A stretch of DNA of 64,000 nt, taken from assembly GCF_001989995.2 (NCBI RefSeq), contig NZ_JAHGUP010000019.1, positions 1 through 64,000 of the forward strand, read 5' to 3'. The translations under genes and the position numbers were made by a program. The notes below the pieces were generated by a model. That model saw only the letters and a list, made by a program, of their open reading frames with translations. It did not search any database and was not told the origin of the DNA. Source of the DNA: Vibrio anguillarum. GTDB taxonomy: Bacteria; Pseudomonadota; Gammaproteobacteria; Enterobacterales; Vibrionaceae. Each line of letters begins with the position of its first letter. Within the stretch, counting starts at the first letter, position 1. Below, piece after piece: positions 24,905 to 34,265 of the stretch.

Positions 24905-27430
24905 ATGAAACGCTTTCAATTGCCTTTATCAGGGCTGAAATGCATGGGTTGCGCGAAGAAACTTGAGCAGCATCTCAAACAAGAATTTGAGGTACAAATC
25001 CACCAGCTGTCACCCACATTCATCGAACTGAGCACTTCGGCCTCTTTAAGTGAACTCATCGCCGCTATCGAATCCTTAGGCTATCAAGCCTTGCTCAGCA
25101 CGAACAGCGATCCTCTGCCCTCATCGCAACCCACAACCTTGGTTAGCGATACACAGCCACTCACACAAGAGACAGAAGTCTCAACAACGGGTTTGGTTAG
25201 TACCCACTTACTGATCCAAGGAATGACTTGCGCAAGCTGTGTTTCTTCGGTGGAAAAAGCACTTCTAAGCGTTAACGGAGTACAAAAAGCGCAAATCAAT
25301 TTAGCGGAACAAAGCGCCTTAGTGCTCTCGCAAGCAGATATCGCTAACCTTGAACTGCAATTGCTCAATGCCATTACTCATGCAGGCTACCGTGCAGAGC
25401 GAGTCGATGACCCAGCCCAACAACAAGAAAAACAAAAACAGCAATCACTTGATTTACAGAAGCAGCATAAAACCAATGCACTACTAGGTTTAATGGTGGG
25501 TATCCCGTTAATGCTTTGGGGCCTTCTTGGGGGCAGCATGATGATTGTGACCACTCAGCAACAAATATACTGGGGCGTTATCGGCATTGTGTGCTTAGCC
25601 CTATTAGCCACCGCTGGCCGCCACTTTTTTAGTCATGCTTGGCTTGCGTTAACTCATAAGCGCGCCACCATGGATAGCTTAGTCGCCCTAGGAACCGGAG
25701 CAGCTTGGGCCTATTCAATGTTGGTAGTGATTTACCCAACTTGGTTTCCCGTCGCCTCGCGTCATGTGTACTTTGAAGCCAGCGCGATGATTATCGGTTT
25801 GATTTCACTGGGCCACTACATTGAGGCGAAAGCCAAAGCGAAGACAACTCAATCCTTGCAAGCCTTAATTAACTTGCAGCCACAACAAGCAACACGCATC
25901 ACAGCGCAAGGCGATCAACAGATTGCGGTTGAATTAGTACAACTTGGTATGCAACTGCGCATAAAACCGGGAGAAAAAGTGCCGATAGACGGCAAAGTCC
26001 TCAGCGGTGAATCTTATGTTGATGAATCCATGCTCACTGGTGAGCCGATCCCCGTCCTAAAAGTGACAGGTGATGCCATTGCGGCAGGCACCATCAATCA
26101 TGATGGCAGCTTAGTCATCGAAGCCACCGGCGTAGGGGCGCAAACCATGCTCTCGCGCATCATCCAAATGGTGCGTCAGGCGCAAAGCAGTAAACCAGCC
26201 ATTGCCAAACTGGCAGATCAGATATCCGCTATTTTTGTACCGACAGTGGTTATGATTGCCCTATTTTCTGCTCTGATTTGGTACTTTGTAGGCCCTGAAC
26301 CTAAGGCCAGTTATATGCTAGTGGTTGCGACAACAGTATTGATCATTGCTTGCCCTTGTGCCTTGGGTTTAGCTACTCCACTCTCGGTTACAGTAGGAGT
26401 TGGTAAAGCCGCTGAAATGGGTATTTTGATCAGAGATGCCAATGTATTGCAATCGGCAAGCAAAATCACCACTGTAGTATTTGATAAGACAGGTACGCTC
26501 ACTCAAGGTAAACCAACTGTTCAGAACTTAGTCACGTGGGGAATTGAAGATAGCAAATTGTTAACCCTTGTTTACGCTTTGGAACTGCGCTCTGAACATC
26601 CTCTTGGCAAGGCTATCTGCCATTATGCGCAACCGCTGGTATCAACCAGCGCCGAAGTCGAGCAATTTACCAACCTAAGAGGCAAAGGGCTAATGGCAAA
26701 CATTGGAGGCGATTCCGTCGTCGTTGCCTCTTTATCGCACCTTGAATCACTGGGCGTTCCTCTTACTCAAGCACAAACGGCCATTGAACACTACGCAGAA
26801 CAAGCTTGGACACCAGTCGCGGTTGCCATTAACGGTGAACTCAAAGGTCTCATCGCAATTGCTGATCCAATCAAACCTAACGCTGCACAAGCTATCGGCA
26901 CACTGAACAAAATGAACATTCGTACCGTGATGCTAACCGGAGATAACCAAAGCGTGGCCACTGCAATAGCCAAACAACTAGGCATACAGCAAGTGATCGC
27001 TCAAGTACTTCCGGATCAAAAAGCACAAAAAATCGTGCAGTTACAAGAGAAAGGCCAAATCGTCGCCATGGTCGGTGATGGTATTAATGATGCGCCAGCC
27101 CTGGCGCAAGCCGATATTGGTATCGCAATGGGCAGTGGCAGTGATGTCGCAATAGAGAGTGCGCAAATGACATTGCTCAACTCCTCACCGCTTGCCGTAG
27201 TCAATGCTATCGCTCTTTCTAAAGCAACGGTAAAAAACATGAAGCAGAACCTATTGGGCGCGTTTATTTATAACACCTTCGGCATTCCCATTGCCGCTGG
27301 CGTGCTTTATCCCGCTTTTGGCTTTTTACTCAGCCCTGTAGTTGCAGGAGCGGCAATGGCTTTGTCCTCAATCACAGTCGTGAGCAACGCTAACCGCTTA
27401 CGTCTATTTAAATCCCCTTTTCACTCTTAG
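24905..27430 (+). CDS. copA: Copper-exporting P1B-type ATPase CopA
   Basis: This inner-membrane pump exports Cu(I) from the cytoplasm. The product has 841 residues. Two N-terminal heavy-metal-associated domains carry CMGC (Cys13/Cys16) and CASC (Cys109/Cys112). Transmembrane segments start about residue 190. The actuator loop has SMLTGEP and the transmembrane metal site is Cys483-Pro-Cys485. The phosphorylation site Asp527 lies in DKTGT, followed by SEHPLGKA and VGDGINDAP. The ATG at 24905 has GGGGAA upstream; a TTG nine codons earlier was rejected. It forms an operon with copG under a CueR-type promoter. Confidence 0.95.
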   Translation: MKRFQLPLSGLKCMGCAKKLEQHLKQEFEVQIHQLSPTFIELSTSASLSELIAAIESLGYQALLSTNSDPLPSSQPTTLVSDTQPLTQETEVSTTGLVSTHLLIQGMTCASCVSSVEKALLSVNGVQKAQINLAEQSALVLSQADIANLELQLLNAITHAGYRAERVDDPAQQQEKQKQQSLDLQKQHKTNALLGLMVGIPLMLWGLLGGSMMIVTTQQQIYWGVIGIVCLALLATAGRHFFSHAWLALTHKRATMDSLVALGTGAAWAYSMLVVIYPTWFPVASRHVYFEASAMIIGLISLGHYIEAKAKAKTTQSLQALINLQPQQATRITAQGDQQIAVELVQLGMQLRIKPGEKVPIDGKVLSGESYVDESMLTGEPIPVLKVTGDAIAAGTINHDGSLVIEATGVGAQTMLSRIIQMVRQAQSSKPAIAKLADQISAIFVPTVVMIALFSALIWYFVGPEPKASYMLVVATTVLIIACPCALGLATPLSVTVGVGKAAEMGILIRDANVLQSASKITTVVFDKTGTLTQGKPTVQNLVTWGIEDSKLLTLVYALELRSEHPLGKAICHYAQPLVSTSAEVEQFTNLRGKGLMANIGGDSVVVASLSHLESLGVPLTQAQTAIEHYAEQAWTPVAVAINGELKGLIAIADPIKPNAAQAIGTLNKMNIRTVMLTGDNQSVATAIAKQLGIQQVIAQVLPDQKAQKIVQLQEKGQIVAMVGDGINDAPALAQADIGIAMGSGSDVAIESAQMTLLNSSPLAVVNAIALSKATVKNMKQNLLGAFIYNTFGIPIAAGVLYPAFGFLLSPVVAGAAMALSSITVVSNANRLRLFKSPFHS

Positions 27431-27443
27431 AGGTTAGATAAAA

Positions 27444-27893
27444 ATGAAAATGATCACAGCCGCTATGCTTAGCACCTTGTCTCTTATGAGCTACTCCGCA
27501 TTCGCCACGGTGACCGAGATGACCAATTACAAATCCCCTTATTGTGGCTGCTGTACTGAGTGGTCCACTCACATGCAACAAGCAGGATTTAAGGTTAACG
27601 AGCAATTGCAAGAAGATATGACGGCGATAAAACAACAATTGGGCATTACACCCAAGCTCGCCTCTTGCCATACAGCCGTTATCGACGGCTATGTTTTCGA
27701 AGGTCACATTCCAGCCACAGACATTCAAGCCTTTCTCGCTAATCCACCGAAAAATGCCAAAGGGTTAGCCGTGCCCGGCATGCCAATCGGTTCTCCAGGT
27801 ATGGAATCTGGTGATAAGAAAGAAGCCTATTCGGTTTTTGCTTTTAACGAGCAAGGTCAGGTGTTTGAGTTTGCTCACCACGAAGGTAATTGA
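27444..27893 (+). CDS. copG: Periplasmic copper protein CopG (DUF411)
   Basis: This is a DUF411 protein of 149 residues with a signal peptide (ending SAFA, about 21) and the metal/thiol motif YCGCC (about residues 34-38). It also has ASCHTAVIDGYVFEGHIP and a Met/Gly-rich MPIGSPGMESG loop. In V. cholerae the copA-linked DUF411 protein is required for full copper resistance. It is thought to act on periplasmic Cu, probably by redox. It begins 13 nt after copA and shares its promoter. Confidence 0.88.
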   Translation: MKMITAAMLSTLSLMSYSAFATVTEMTNYKSPYCGCCTEWSTHMQQAGFKVNEQLQEDMTAIKQQLGITPKLASCHTAVIDGYVFEGHIPATDIQAFLANPPKNAKGLAVPGMPIGSPGMESGDKKEAYSVFAFNEQGQVFEFAHHEGN

Positions 27894-27904
27894 TTTTATG
27901 TAAT

Positions 27905-27933
27905 AAAGCCTCCGACAGATGCGGAGGCTTTCA
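27905..27933. terminator. convergent terminator copG / chitobiase
   Basis: A 10-bp stem AAAGCCTCCG/CGGAGGCTTT with a 7-nt loop lies between the convergent stops. Confidence 0.85.
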
Positions 27934-27958
27934 TTGGGGTGCCTTGATATGGCTACAG

Positions 27959-30610
27959 TTATTTAACGCTAGTAACTCGGCTGACTCGCTCGCCTGAAGC
28001 AGAGATAGAACGGATCCAGACCTCACCGGACACCTTCGGTTGTTCAATGCTCGAGTAAGTAAGCCATTGTTGACCATCTAATGAGTATTGCAGCTCAACA
28101 CCTGGGAATGACGAATTCATCGACAATTTACCCGCTTCAATCTTAGCTCCGGGAATTGGCAGGCGATAATCAATGCCAGCTTTTTCCAGTTTCGCCAGCT
28201 CACGTTGCCCAACAATATTAGCAAAACGAGTCCAATCTTGATTCAGTGCAGACTTATTGACTAAGTTGGTTTGCTGAGAATATTCAACCCCTACTTTATA
28301 GTCGTTTTCCCACTCCGCTTTATGCCAAGCACGTTCAGCGGCAGCCAACACTCGAGGGAAAACCATATATTCATACTGCTCATCATTACGAACCGTTTCT
28401 GACCACAATTGAGCTGACAAGCCGTAGAATGGTTTCGACGTCACCTCTCCTTTACCGACAAAACCATTACCATCACGATCTAATGAAGTTTCAGCGTTTT
28501 GCGGCATATTTTCCGGTGCAAAACCAAACATTTTGCGCGTATCGGTCGCACGGGTGGCCCAGTAATAACCGCGCTCTTTAGGATCCGCCTCATAAGGCAT
28601 ATCCATGTAGACATAATCAGGGTTAGAAACAATTACGTCGTAACCTTGTTTTGCCCATTCATAAACAGAGCTTGTACCGCCCCAATAGAGGACATCCCAA
28701 AAGTTCACACGTGTATTGCGCGTGGCAAAAGCGGATTCTCCCTCGCTGTATTTCAAGCCATCTTGCCATGCTTGGAAATTCTCAATCCCTTTATCGGCGA
28801 CAATTTCCGACACTTGCTCAGCAAAATAACTCGGTAAATGAGCAAAGTCACTTACTACTCCTTGGCTGACTAATGCTTGGCACTGTGGCGATTTCGCAAA
28901 TGGTTTATCTTGTTGTGAAAGATCTAAGTTACCTTTCCAACTGACTTTTTCCGTCGCATTAATATCTTGGAAACCCGCGCCCAATTTGATGTTTTTCGCC
29001 TCATCGCCACCAAAATGCCAAGTCGATAAAGGCATGCCCGCATCACTGTGCATCAAGGCCACTTCAGTGATCACCTTATCCACAAAACGTTTAGACGAGT
29101 CTAAACAAGGGTTAATAAAACTCTGCTTATCATAAAACTGAACCGTCGTAACATTGGAGCTGTCTTGAGGATCCATCAAGCGATACTGGCTAGCCTGTTC
29201 GGTTTTCCCCTCTTGGCTCAAACGATCAAAACGAGCCTCCATTGAAACAACCGCAGAGCGAGCATGGGCTGGCATATCAATTTCAGGGATCACTTCAATA
29301 TTGCGCGCTTTAGCGTGCTTGAGGATTTCAATGTAATCGGCTCGACTAAAATAACCCGAGCCAAAGTTATCAGAATTTGGACCGGAGCCAAGCTGTGGCA
29401 GCAAGCAGTTTTTCTCATCTAAATCAAAGCAGCGCTGCCCACCAATGTCGGTCAATTCAGGTAAGCCCGGAATTTCTAAACGCCAACCTTCATCATCGGT
29501 CAAATGAAGATGTAATTTATTCATCTTATAAGCCGCCATTTGATCTAACGTGGCCAAAATCGCTTGCTTAGAATGGAAGTTACGTGCGACATCCACCATC
29601 ACACCACGGTAATCAAAACGTGGAGCATCTTCGATGTGGATCACTGGCAGCGCTGTGACATTCTGGCTATCCACTAAACCCAAAATAGATTGAACGGCGT
29701 AGAAAGCTCCCGCCTCATCAAATGCACGAATAGAGATAGCATTCGGTGCAATCTCCAACTCATAAGCACCCGATGTCGCCATCTGGTCAGAAAATTCGCT
29801 CGGTGTAATCGCAACACCAACCGCCAACTCTCCATCAAGCTTCAGCCCAATCGTTTTAGCACGCGCCTGCAATGCTGAAAACTGATCCGTCGCAAAGTCC
29901 TTCACATCAAGCTTAAGGCCGCGAGTAATATCAACAACACCTTGACCAAGCGTTGTTTTTAGAGGCGTTGGTAACAGAGCCGTTGATACATCTTGCAGTG
30001 ATACATCGCTATTTCTCTCAAATCGGCTGATGGCCGTGGCAAACACATTATTATCGCTGGTGGTGCGTTTGATATTGTCGCCCTCAAGCCCACGCACAAA
30101 TGACGACGTGTCCTCTGTGTTGAGAGATACAATAAGTTTAGGCTCTGTATTAGGTGCCGCAAAGAATGCACGCGGCATAAAGTCCGTTTCAAACAACTGC
30201 CAATATTCAGCGACCAGAGGCAAAACAACCTCTTCGCCCGCAGCAAAACCATCAAATTTATCAGTAGGTTCAAGCTTATGTAAATCACCCGTTAAACGGG
30301 TAATTTTGAATTGATCATTTTCAACATCCAGAATCAGTCGAATACTGTGGAAATAGATAGCCCACTGCTTTGAATTCACGGCTTCACCTTGGTTAACCAA
30401 GGTCATGTTCACTTTATTACACGATGCCCATTCTGCTTCGAGAGCCTGACATGCCAATCCTTCATCTGCCCCGTGATTCGTTAATACGGTGTAATGAATA
30501 TCCAAATTTTCCGCCAGCGCATCGACTACTTTCTGCTCTGGTGATTGCAACAAAGAGCAACCTGATAATGTGGCGATAACCGAAACAGCAATCAAACTAG
30601 GTTTCAACAT
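27959..30610 (-). CDS. chb: Chitobiase, GH20 beta-N-acetylhexosaminidase lipoprotein
   Basis: This enzyme cleaves chitobiose and short chito-oligomers to GlcNAc at the outer membrane or periplasm. The product has 883 residues, the length I recall for Vibrio chitobiase, with lipobox LSGC (Cys18). An N-terminal carbohydrate-binding-like domain comes first, then a GH20 N-domain (about 210-330). The catalytic barrel has the Asp-Glu pair in WHFGGDEAKN and FQAWQDGLKY, and a C-terminal Ig-like domain follows. The ATG at 30610 has AGGGTGAG upstream; a start 34 codons earlier would bury the signal peptide. It is divergent in direction from copAG. Confidence 0.94.
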   Translation of the reverse strand: MLKPSLIAVSVIATLSGCSLLQSPEQKVVDALAENLDIHYTVLTNHGADEGLACQALEAEWASCNKVNMTLVNQGEAVNSKQWAIYFHSIRLILDVENDQFKITRLTGDLHKLEPTDKFDGFAAGEEVVLPLVAEYWQLFETDFMPRAFFAAPNTEPKLIVSLNTEDTSSFVRGLEGDNIKRTTSDNNVFATAISRFERNSDVSLQDVSTALLPTPLKTTLGQGVVDITRGLKLDVKDFATDQFSALQARAKTIGLKLDGELAVGVAITPSEFSDQMATSGAYELEIAPNAISIRAFDEAGAFYAVQSILGLVDSQNVTALPVIHIEDAPRFDYRGVMVDVARNFHSKQAILATLDQMAAYKMNKLHLHLTDDEGWRLEIPGLPELTDIGGQRCFDLDEKNCLLPQLGSGPNSDNFGSGYFSRADYIEILKHAKARNIEVIPEIDMPAHARSAVVSMEARFDRLSQEGKTEQASQYRLMDPQDSSNVTTVQFYDKQSFINPCLDSSKRFVDKVITEVALMHSDAGMPLSTWHFGGDEAKNIKLGAGFQDINATEKVSWKGNLDLSQQDKPFAKSPQCQALVSQGVVSDFAHLPSYFAEQVSEIVADKGIENFQAWQDGLKYSEGESAFATRNTRVNFWDVLYWGGTSSVYEWAKQGYDVIVSNPDYVYMDMPYEADPKERGYYWATRATDTRKMFGFAPENMPQNAETSLDRDGNGFVGKGEVTSKPFYGLSAQLWSETVRNDEQYEYMVFPRVLAAAERAWHKAEWENDYKVGVEYSQQTNLVNKSALNQDWTRFANIVGQRELAKLEKAGIDYRLPIPGAKIEAGKLSMNSSFPGVELQYSLDGQQWLTYSSIEQPKVSGEVWIRSISASGERVSRVTSVK

Positions 30611-30815
30611 TTGACTCACCCTACCTTTAAAATAAAAACCCAATATCCTGTTAAAAGGACTCAAAACAGCAACAAGCATAAAGGCTTGTGACCTAAGGCA
30701 TTCACCATACAAGGAGTTATTTCTAAGCGTAAAATAATTAGCTACACGAAGTGATCCAGTTCAAATCCTCTAAAATACAATCAAAACAAAACCATTTAAA
30801 ATCAATAGATTAAAC

Positions 30816-30825
30816 TTGACGTCAA
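30816..30825. promoter_or_regulatory. palindrome TTGACGTCAA upstream of chitobiase
   Basis: This is a perfect 10-bp palindrome. Further TGACG motifs lie at 30842-30849, 30996-31001 and 31015-31020. They could be operator half-sites for a regulator of chb, but the factor is unknown. Confidence 0.35.
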
Positions 30826-30854
30826 AACCGTAATTTATTATTTGACGAGTTTAA

Positions 30855-30870
30855 CTTGAGAAAGATCACA
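30855..30870. promoter_or_regulatory. possible CRP site upstream of chitobiase
   Basis: CTTGA, 6 nt, TCACA: one half-site is perfect and the other has 3 of 5 bases of TGTGA-N6-TCACA. Chitin genes in Vibrio are under catabolite control, so it is plausible. It lies about 250 nt from the gene. The rest of 30611-31090 is AT-rich and shows no gene. Confidence 0.4.
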
Positions 30871-30993
30871 TAAAAATGCATAACAAAAATGAATTTATGA
30901 ATAGAGATCACTACTCACTACAAGGCGAGAAGTTCATTAAAGGGATTTGACAGGTTAAATCGTGATATAGGTCATAAATTGTAATGACTCATC

Positions 30994-31025
30994 AAACGTC
31001 AAAATGCGCTAAAGTGACGTTTTTT
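30994..31025 (+). other. inverted repeat AAACGTCA/TGACGTTT with T-run
   Basis: A perfect 8-bp inverted repeat with a 13-nt spacer is followed by TTT. It could be a rightward terminator of an unseen small RNA, or an operator built from the TGACG motif. Nothing decides between these. Confidence 0.4.
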
Positions 31026-31097
31026 ACACATCCTAATGCTATTTATTATCGTGGAATATTGACTGCTATTTTCAATAGTTGAATTTGCTCGGAGAAG

Positions 31098-31552
31098 GGT
31101 GAACAGTGAAAGAGCCTGATAGTGAAAGAGGCGAACCTCTTTCTCTTTGGTAACGAAAACTTACCACTTCCAAATGCAACAAAGCCCCGCATTACTGCGA
31201 AGCCTTTAATGTGGTCGGTGAAGAGCCAGATAGTGAAAGAGGCGAACCCTTTTCTCTTTGGTAACGAAAAAGCTCACAGCTTCCAGATGTAACAAAGCCC
31301 TGCATTACTGCGAGGCCTTTTAATATGGTCGGTGAAGAGTCAGATAATGAAAGAGGCGAACCCCTTTCTCTTTGGTAACGAAAAAGCTCACAGCTTCCAG
31401 ATGTAACAAAGCCCCGCATTACTGCGAGGCTTTTAATGTAGTCGGTGAAGAGCCAGATAATGAAAGAGGCGAACCCCTTTCTCTTTGGTAACGAAAAAAC
31501 TCACCGCTTCCGAATGCAACAAAGCCTCGCATTACTGCGAGGCTTTTAAATA

Positions 31553-31556
<4 letters not shown>
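31098..31556 (-). repeat. 113-114 bp tandem repeats carrying tRNA-Pro 3' ends
   Basis: There are about four direct repeats: 31098-31215 (diverged), 31216-31329, 31330-31442 and 31443-31556. Read on the minus strand, downstream of tRNA-Pro, each junction repeats the last 14 nt of the tRNA (CTCTTCACCGACCA, one copy with one mismatch). Each unit then has a terminator-like hairpin (AAAGCCYYGCA/TGCGAGGCTTT type) and a second hairpin around GGGTTCGCCTC. The middle two units are closest to each other. The layout resembles the E. coli tyrT distal repeats (rtT RNA). Confidence 0.85.
31521..31547 (-). terminator. first terminator after tRNA-Pro
   Basis: The stem AAAGCCTCGCA/TGCGAGGCTTT with a 4-nt loop is followed by TTTGTTGC on the minus strand. 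It lies 6 nt past the tRNA. Copies recur in each tandem unit at about 31408, 31294 and 31180. Confidence 0.7.
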
Positions 31557-31629
<73 letters not shown>

Positions 31630-31687
31630 AAATTTTTGCTCTGCACTTAGCGAGCAGTTCCGAGCTTTTTGCCTAGAACGGATGCGT

Positions 31688-31715
31688 ATATTACTCATCT
31701 AAAACTAAGACGCAA
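31688..31715 (-). promoter_or_regulatory. possible promoter of tRNA-Pro
   Basis: On the minus strand TTGCGT, 16 nt, TAATAT, then a GC-rich stretch. It would give a leader of about 50 nt. Confidence 0.4.
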
Positions 31716-31833
31716 GCCTTTAATCTTATTTCCATCAAATAACAAACTCATTGGCTAAATCACCATCAAATACACATAAAAACGTGACTAATTACACACC
31801 AATAGAAACATCAAGTTAACCTATGCAACATAA

Positions 31834-31847
31834 TTGATCCAGATCAG
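31834..31847. promoter_or_regulatory. FNR-like box upstream of DUF3149 gene
   Basis: TTGAT-CCAG-ATCAG matches TTGAT-N4-ATCAA in 9 of 10 defined positions, 57 nt before the small gene. This suggests oxygen-responsive control. Confidence 0.5.
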
Positions 31848-31904
31848 TGTCAGCAAACAGAGCAAACTTTAACTTGGCTGTGTCTTCGAAACTTTGGAGG
31901 AAAC

Positions 31905-32045
31905 ATGGACTTTTGGCTTGATCTCCTATTTGGTAATGCTGTGGGACTATCTTCAATGATAGTAATCTTTGGTGCTTTTGGTCTTATGCTGTTTTATGGC
32001 GGTTTCTTCATTTATAAAGTGATGAATGACAAATCTCCTCACTAG
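31905..32045 (+). CDS. Small membrane protein, DUF3149 family
   Basis: This 46-residue protein begins MDFWLDLLFGNAVGLSSMIVI and has one transmembrane helix (about 15-38). A short basic/polar tail (KVMNDKSPH) follows. A strong GGAGG lies 4 nt before the ATG, which supports real translation despite the size. The LFGxxVGLxSxIVI pattern fits DUF3149 as I recall it. The function is unknown. It is a single gene with a terminator after it and an FNR-like box before it. Confidence 0.75.
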   Translation: MDFWLDLLFGNAVGLSSMIVIFGAFGLMLFYGGFFIYKVMNDKSPH

Positions 32046-32084
32046 ATCGCTTAGCACCTATTGAAAAATAGTGTGACGCTATGC

Positions 32085-32118
32085 ACCGGGGTGGATTATC
32101 TGTCTGCTCCGGTTTTTT
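32085..32118 (+). terminator. probable terminator of the DUF3149 gene
   Basis: ACCGG and CCGGT form a short stem with a large loop, followed by TTTTT. It is weak but well placed. Between it and rluF (32119-32374) I see no gene, only a small GACG/CGTC hairpin (32252-32268) and a promoter. Confidence 0.5.
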
Positions 32119-32330
32119 ATCGCGTTAATAACTCTATCTTCTTGATGAATGGCATCATTCGCTACTCAAGAACGGTTCGATAAGAACACCTGTCTCAAAA
32201 TAGTTTCCATTTTCTCATGCAAATAAAAGCATTCCCTCAGCATATAAATAAAGACGTCAATGCCGTCTATATCTTGTTGAGGAAAAGTGATGGGGAAAGG
32301 CTGGAAACCATGAGTGTCATTAAAAACGCC

Positions 32331-32358
32331 TTGGTTAATTAATATTAACTGCTAAAAT
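32331..32358 (+). promoter_or_regulatory. sigma70 promoter of rluF
   Basis: TTGGTT, 16 nt, TAAAAT gives a start near 32365, about 70 nt before rluF and only 10 nt before a terminator-like hairpin. Confidence 0.5.
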
Positions 32359-32374
32359 ATCGCAACGTTACTAG

Positions 32375-32402
32375 GCAACACTCAGAGTGTTGCTTTCTTT
32401 TT
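32375..32402 (+). terminator. hairpin with U-tract in the rluF leader
   Basis: GCAACACTC/GAGTGTTGC is a perfect 9-bp inverted repeat followed by TTTCTTTTT, ending 34 nt before the rluF ATG. It is either a terminator of an upstream small RNA or an attenuator. Its 3' arm could also pair with GAGCAAC at the rluF ribosome-binding site. Confidence 0.6.
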
Positions 32403-32435
32403 ATTCACCGCCGTTGGGAAACGTAAGAGCAACCT

Positions 32436-33413
32436 ATGTCACAACAAGCCACCATCCGTTTAAACAAATACATCAGTGAAACTGGTTTTTGTTCTCGTCG
32501 AGAGGCCGATAAGTTAATTGAACAAGGCCGAGTAACCATCAATGGACTATTGCCGGAAATGGGCACTAAAGTCACGCCGAACGATGAGGTGTGTATTGAT
32601 GGTAATCCATTAAAATCAAAAGAAAAACCGATATACATTGCCCTTAACAAACCGACAGGAATCACCTGCACAACAGAGCGCGATATTCCAGGTAACATTG
32701 TTGATTTTATTGGCCACCACAAACGTATTTTCCCGATAGGTCGATTAGACAAACCATCTGATGGACTGATCTTTCTGACTAACGATGGTGACATAGTCAA
32801 TAAGATATTACGTGCTGGTAATAACCATGAAAAAGAGTACGTCGTCCGAGTAGATAGACCCATCACCGACGAATTTCTACATAAGATGGCCTCTGGTGTG
32901 GAAATTCTTGATACGGTGACACTGCCTTGCAAAGTAACCCAAGAAACGAAGTTCTCCTTTAGAATTGTGTTAACACAAGGGTTAAACCGTCAAATTCGTC
33001 GTATGTGTGAGGCCTTAGGTTACGAAGTGTTTAAACTACGCCGAGTTCGTATTATGAACATCAGCCTAGACGGTATCCCGAATGGTGAATGGCGTTATTT
33101 AAGCGACGAGGAAGTCGCTGAAATATTAGCAATGTGTGAGAGTTCTTGCGGTACGGAAGGCGCGTCCAAGCTTGATGTGACGGGTAAGCGTATTCGCAAA
33201 GCTACCGATGCAAAACTGTTTGATAGTCGTGAGCAAAATCAAACCTCGACGGCACGCAGAAATCAAAAGCCAAAAACGTTCCAAGGACGCAATGCCGATG
33301 AGTTTCGCCATGCTCCAAATACAAAAAGAGCACCGCGCCGACCCACAAATTCATCACAAGGTGCGCCAGCTAATAGCCACAGAAAAAGCAGTACGTTAAG
33401 TCTTAAAAAATAA
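32436..33413 (+). CDS. rluF: 23S rRNA pseudouridine synthase RluF
   Basis: This enzyme modifies U2604 of 23S rRNA in the RluB/E/F family. The product has 325 residues. The S4 RNA-binding domain (about 6-60) has [26 protein letters not shown]. The catalytic domain has the Asp in [18 protein letters not shown] and the [23 protein letters not shown] motif. A long basic tail (about 245-325) is rich in Arg, Asn and Ser, like the extension of E. coli RluF but longer. AAGAG precedes the ATG. Confidence 0.9.
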   Translation: MSQQATIRLNKYISETGFCSRREADKLIEQGRVTINGLLPEMGTKVTPNDEVCIDGNPLKSKEKPIYIALNKPTGITCTTERDIPGNIVDFIGHHKRIFPIGRLDKPSDGLIFLTNDGDIVNKILRAGNNHEKEYVVRVDRPITDEFLHKMASGVEILDTVTLPCKVTQETKFSFRIVLTQGLNRQIRRMCEALGYEVFKLRRVRIMNISLDGIPNGEWRYLSDEEVAEILAMCESSCGTEGASKLDVTGKRIRKATDAKLFDSREQNQTSTARRNQKPKTFQGRNADEFRHAPNTKRAPRRPTNSSQGAPANSHRKSSTLSLKK

Positions 33414-33501
33414 TCATCGAACAATGCGTTAATTCTGTTGAGCAATAAAATGACCGTAATGACGCATCACTGAAACAACTATAAAAAACCGAAGCAACTA
33501 T

Positions 33502-33532
33502 AAAAAAGGAGAAACTTTCGTTTCTCCTTTAA
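33502..33532. terminator. convergent terminator rluF / upp
   Basis: An 11-bp stem AAAGGAGAAAC/GTTTCTCCTTT with a TTTC loop has A/T runs on both sides. Confidence 0.88.
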
Positions 33533-33551
33533 GACAGCATAAAATTAACGC

Positions 33552-34178
33552 TTATTTCGTACCAAAAATCTTATCACCAGCATCGCCAAGACCAGGAACG
33601 ATATAACCTTTATCATTCAATTTCTCATCAATTGCCGCCGTATAGAGCTCAACATCAGGGTGCGCTTTTTCTAACGCCGCGATGCCTTCAGGCGCTGCAA
33701 CTAAAACGAGAATTTTAAATTGGTTACAGCCGCGCTCCTTGAGCAAATCGATCGTCGCAATCATGGAACCGCCAGTTGCCAGCATTGGGTCAACCACAAG
33801 CGCAATTCGCTCCTCAATATTAGAAGCGAGTTTGTTGAAATAAGGGACAGGCTCAAGCGTTTCTTCATCACGATAGATGCCAACAACACTAATCCGCGCA
33901 CTTGGAATGTGCTCCAAAACGCCGTCCATCATGCCAAGACCAGCACGCAAAATAGGTACTACCGTTACTTTTTTACCTTTGACTTGATCAATTTCAACTG
34001 GGCCATTCCAGCCTTCAATCGTCACTTTTTCTGTTTCAAAGTCTGAGGTTGCTTCATAAGTTAGTAGGCTACCCACTTCTGTAGCTAACTCACGAAAACG
34101 CTTAGTGCTGATATCCCCTTCCCTCATTAACCCAAGTTTATGCTTAACTAGAGGGTGTTTAACTTCAACAACTTTCAT
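33552..34178 (-). CDS. upp: Uracil phosphoribosyltransferase
   Basis: This enzyme salvages uracil to UMP with PRPP. The product has 208 residues, the same as E. coli Upp, beginning [16 protein letters not shown]. The ATG at 34178 lies 6 nt after GGAG; two upstream in-frame ATGs (34184, 34196) sit on or before that Shine-Dalgarno. The PRPP loop is DPMLATGGS and the substrate motif [12 protein letters not shown] is present. It is divergent from purM. Confidence 0.96.
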   Translation of the reverse strand: MKVVEVKHPLVKHKLGLMREGDISTKRFRELATEVGSLLTYEATSDFETEKVTIEGWNGPVEIDQVKGKKVTVVPILRAGLGMMDGVLEHIPSARISVVGIYRDEETLEPVPYFNKLASNIEERIALVVDPMLATGGSMIATIDLLKERGCNQFKILVLVAAPEGIAALEKAHPDVELYTAAIDEKLNDKGYIVPGLGDAGDKIFGTK

Positions 34179-34265
34179 TTTCATCTCCGACGACATTTAA
34201 ACAAACCTTCGAATTGTACACACTTTTTATGCTAATTTCAGTGCCAATTATAAACAAAAAAACTG

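Noticed and set aside
30947..31025. Small RNA from TTGACA at 30947 ending at the inverted repeat
   Set aside because: The -35 is perfect but no good -10 lies at 16-18 nt; kept only as a possibility in the findings.
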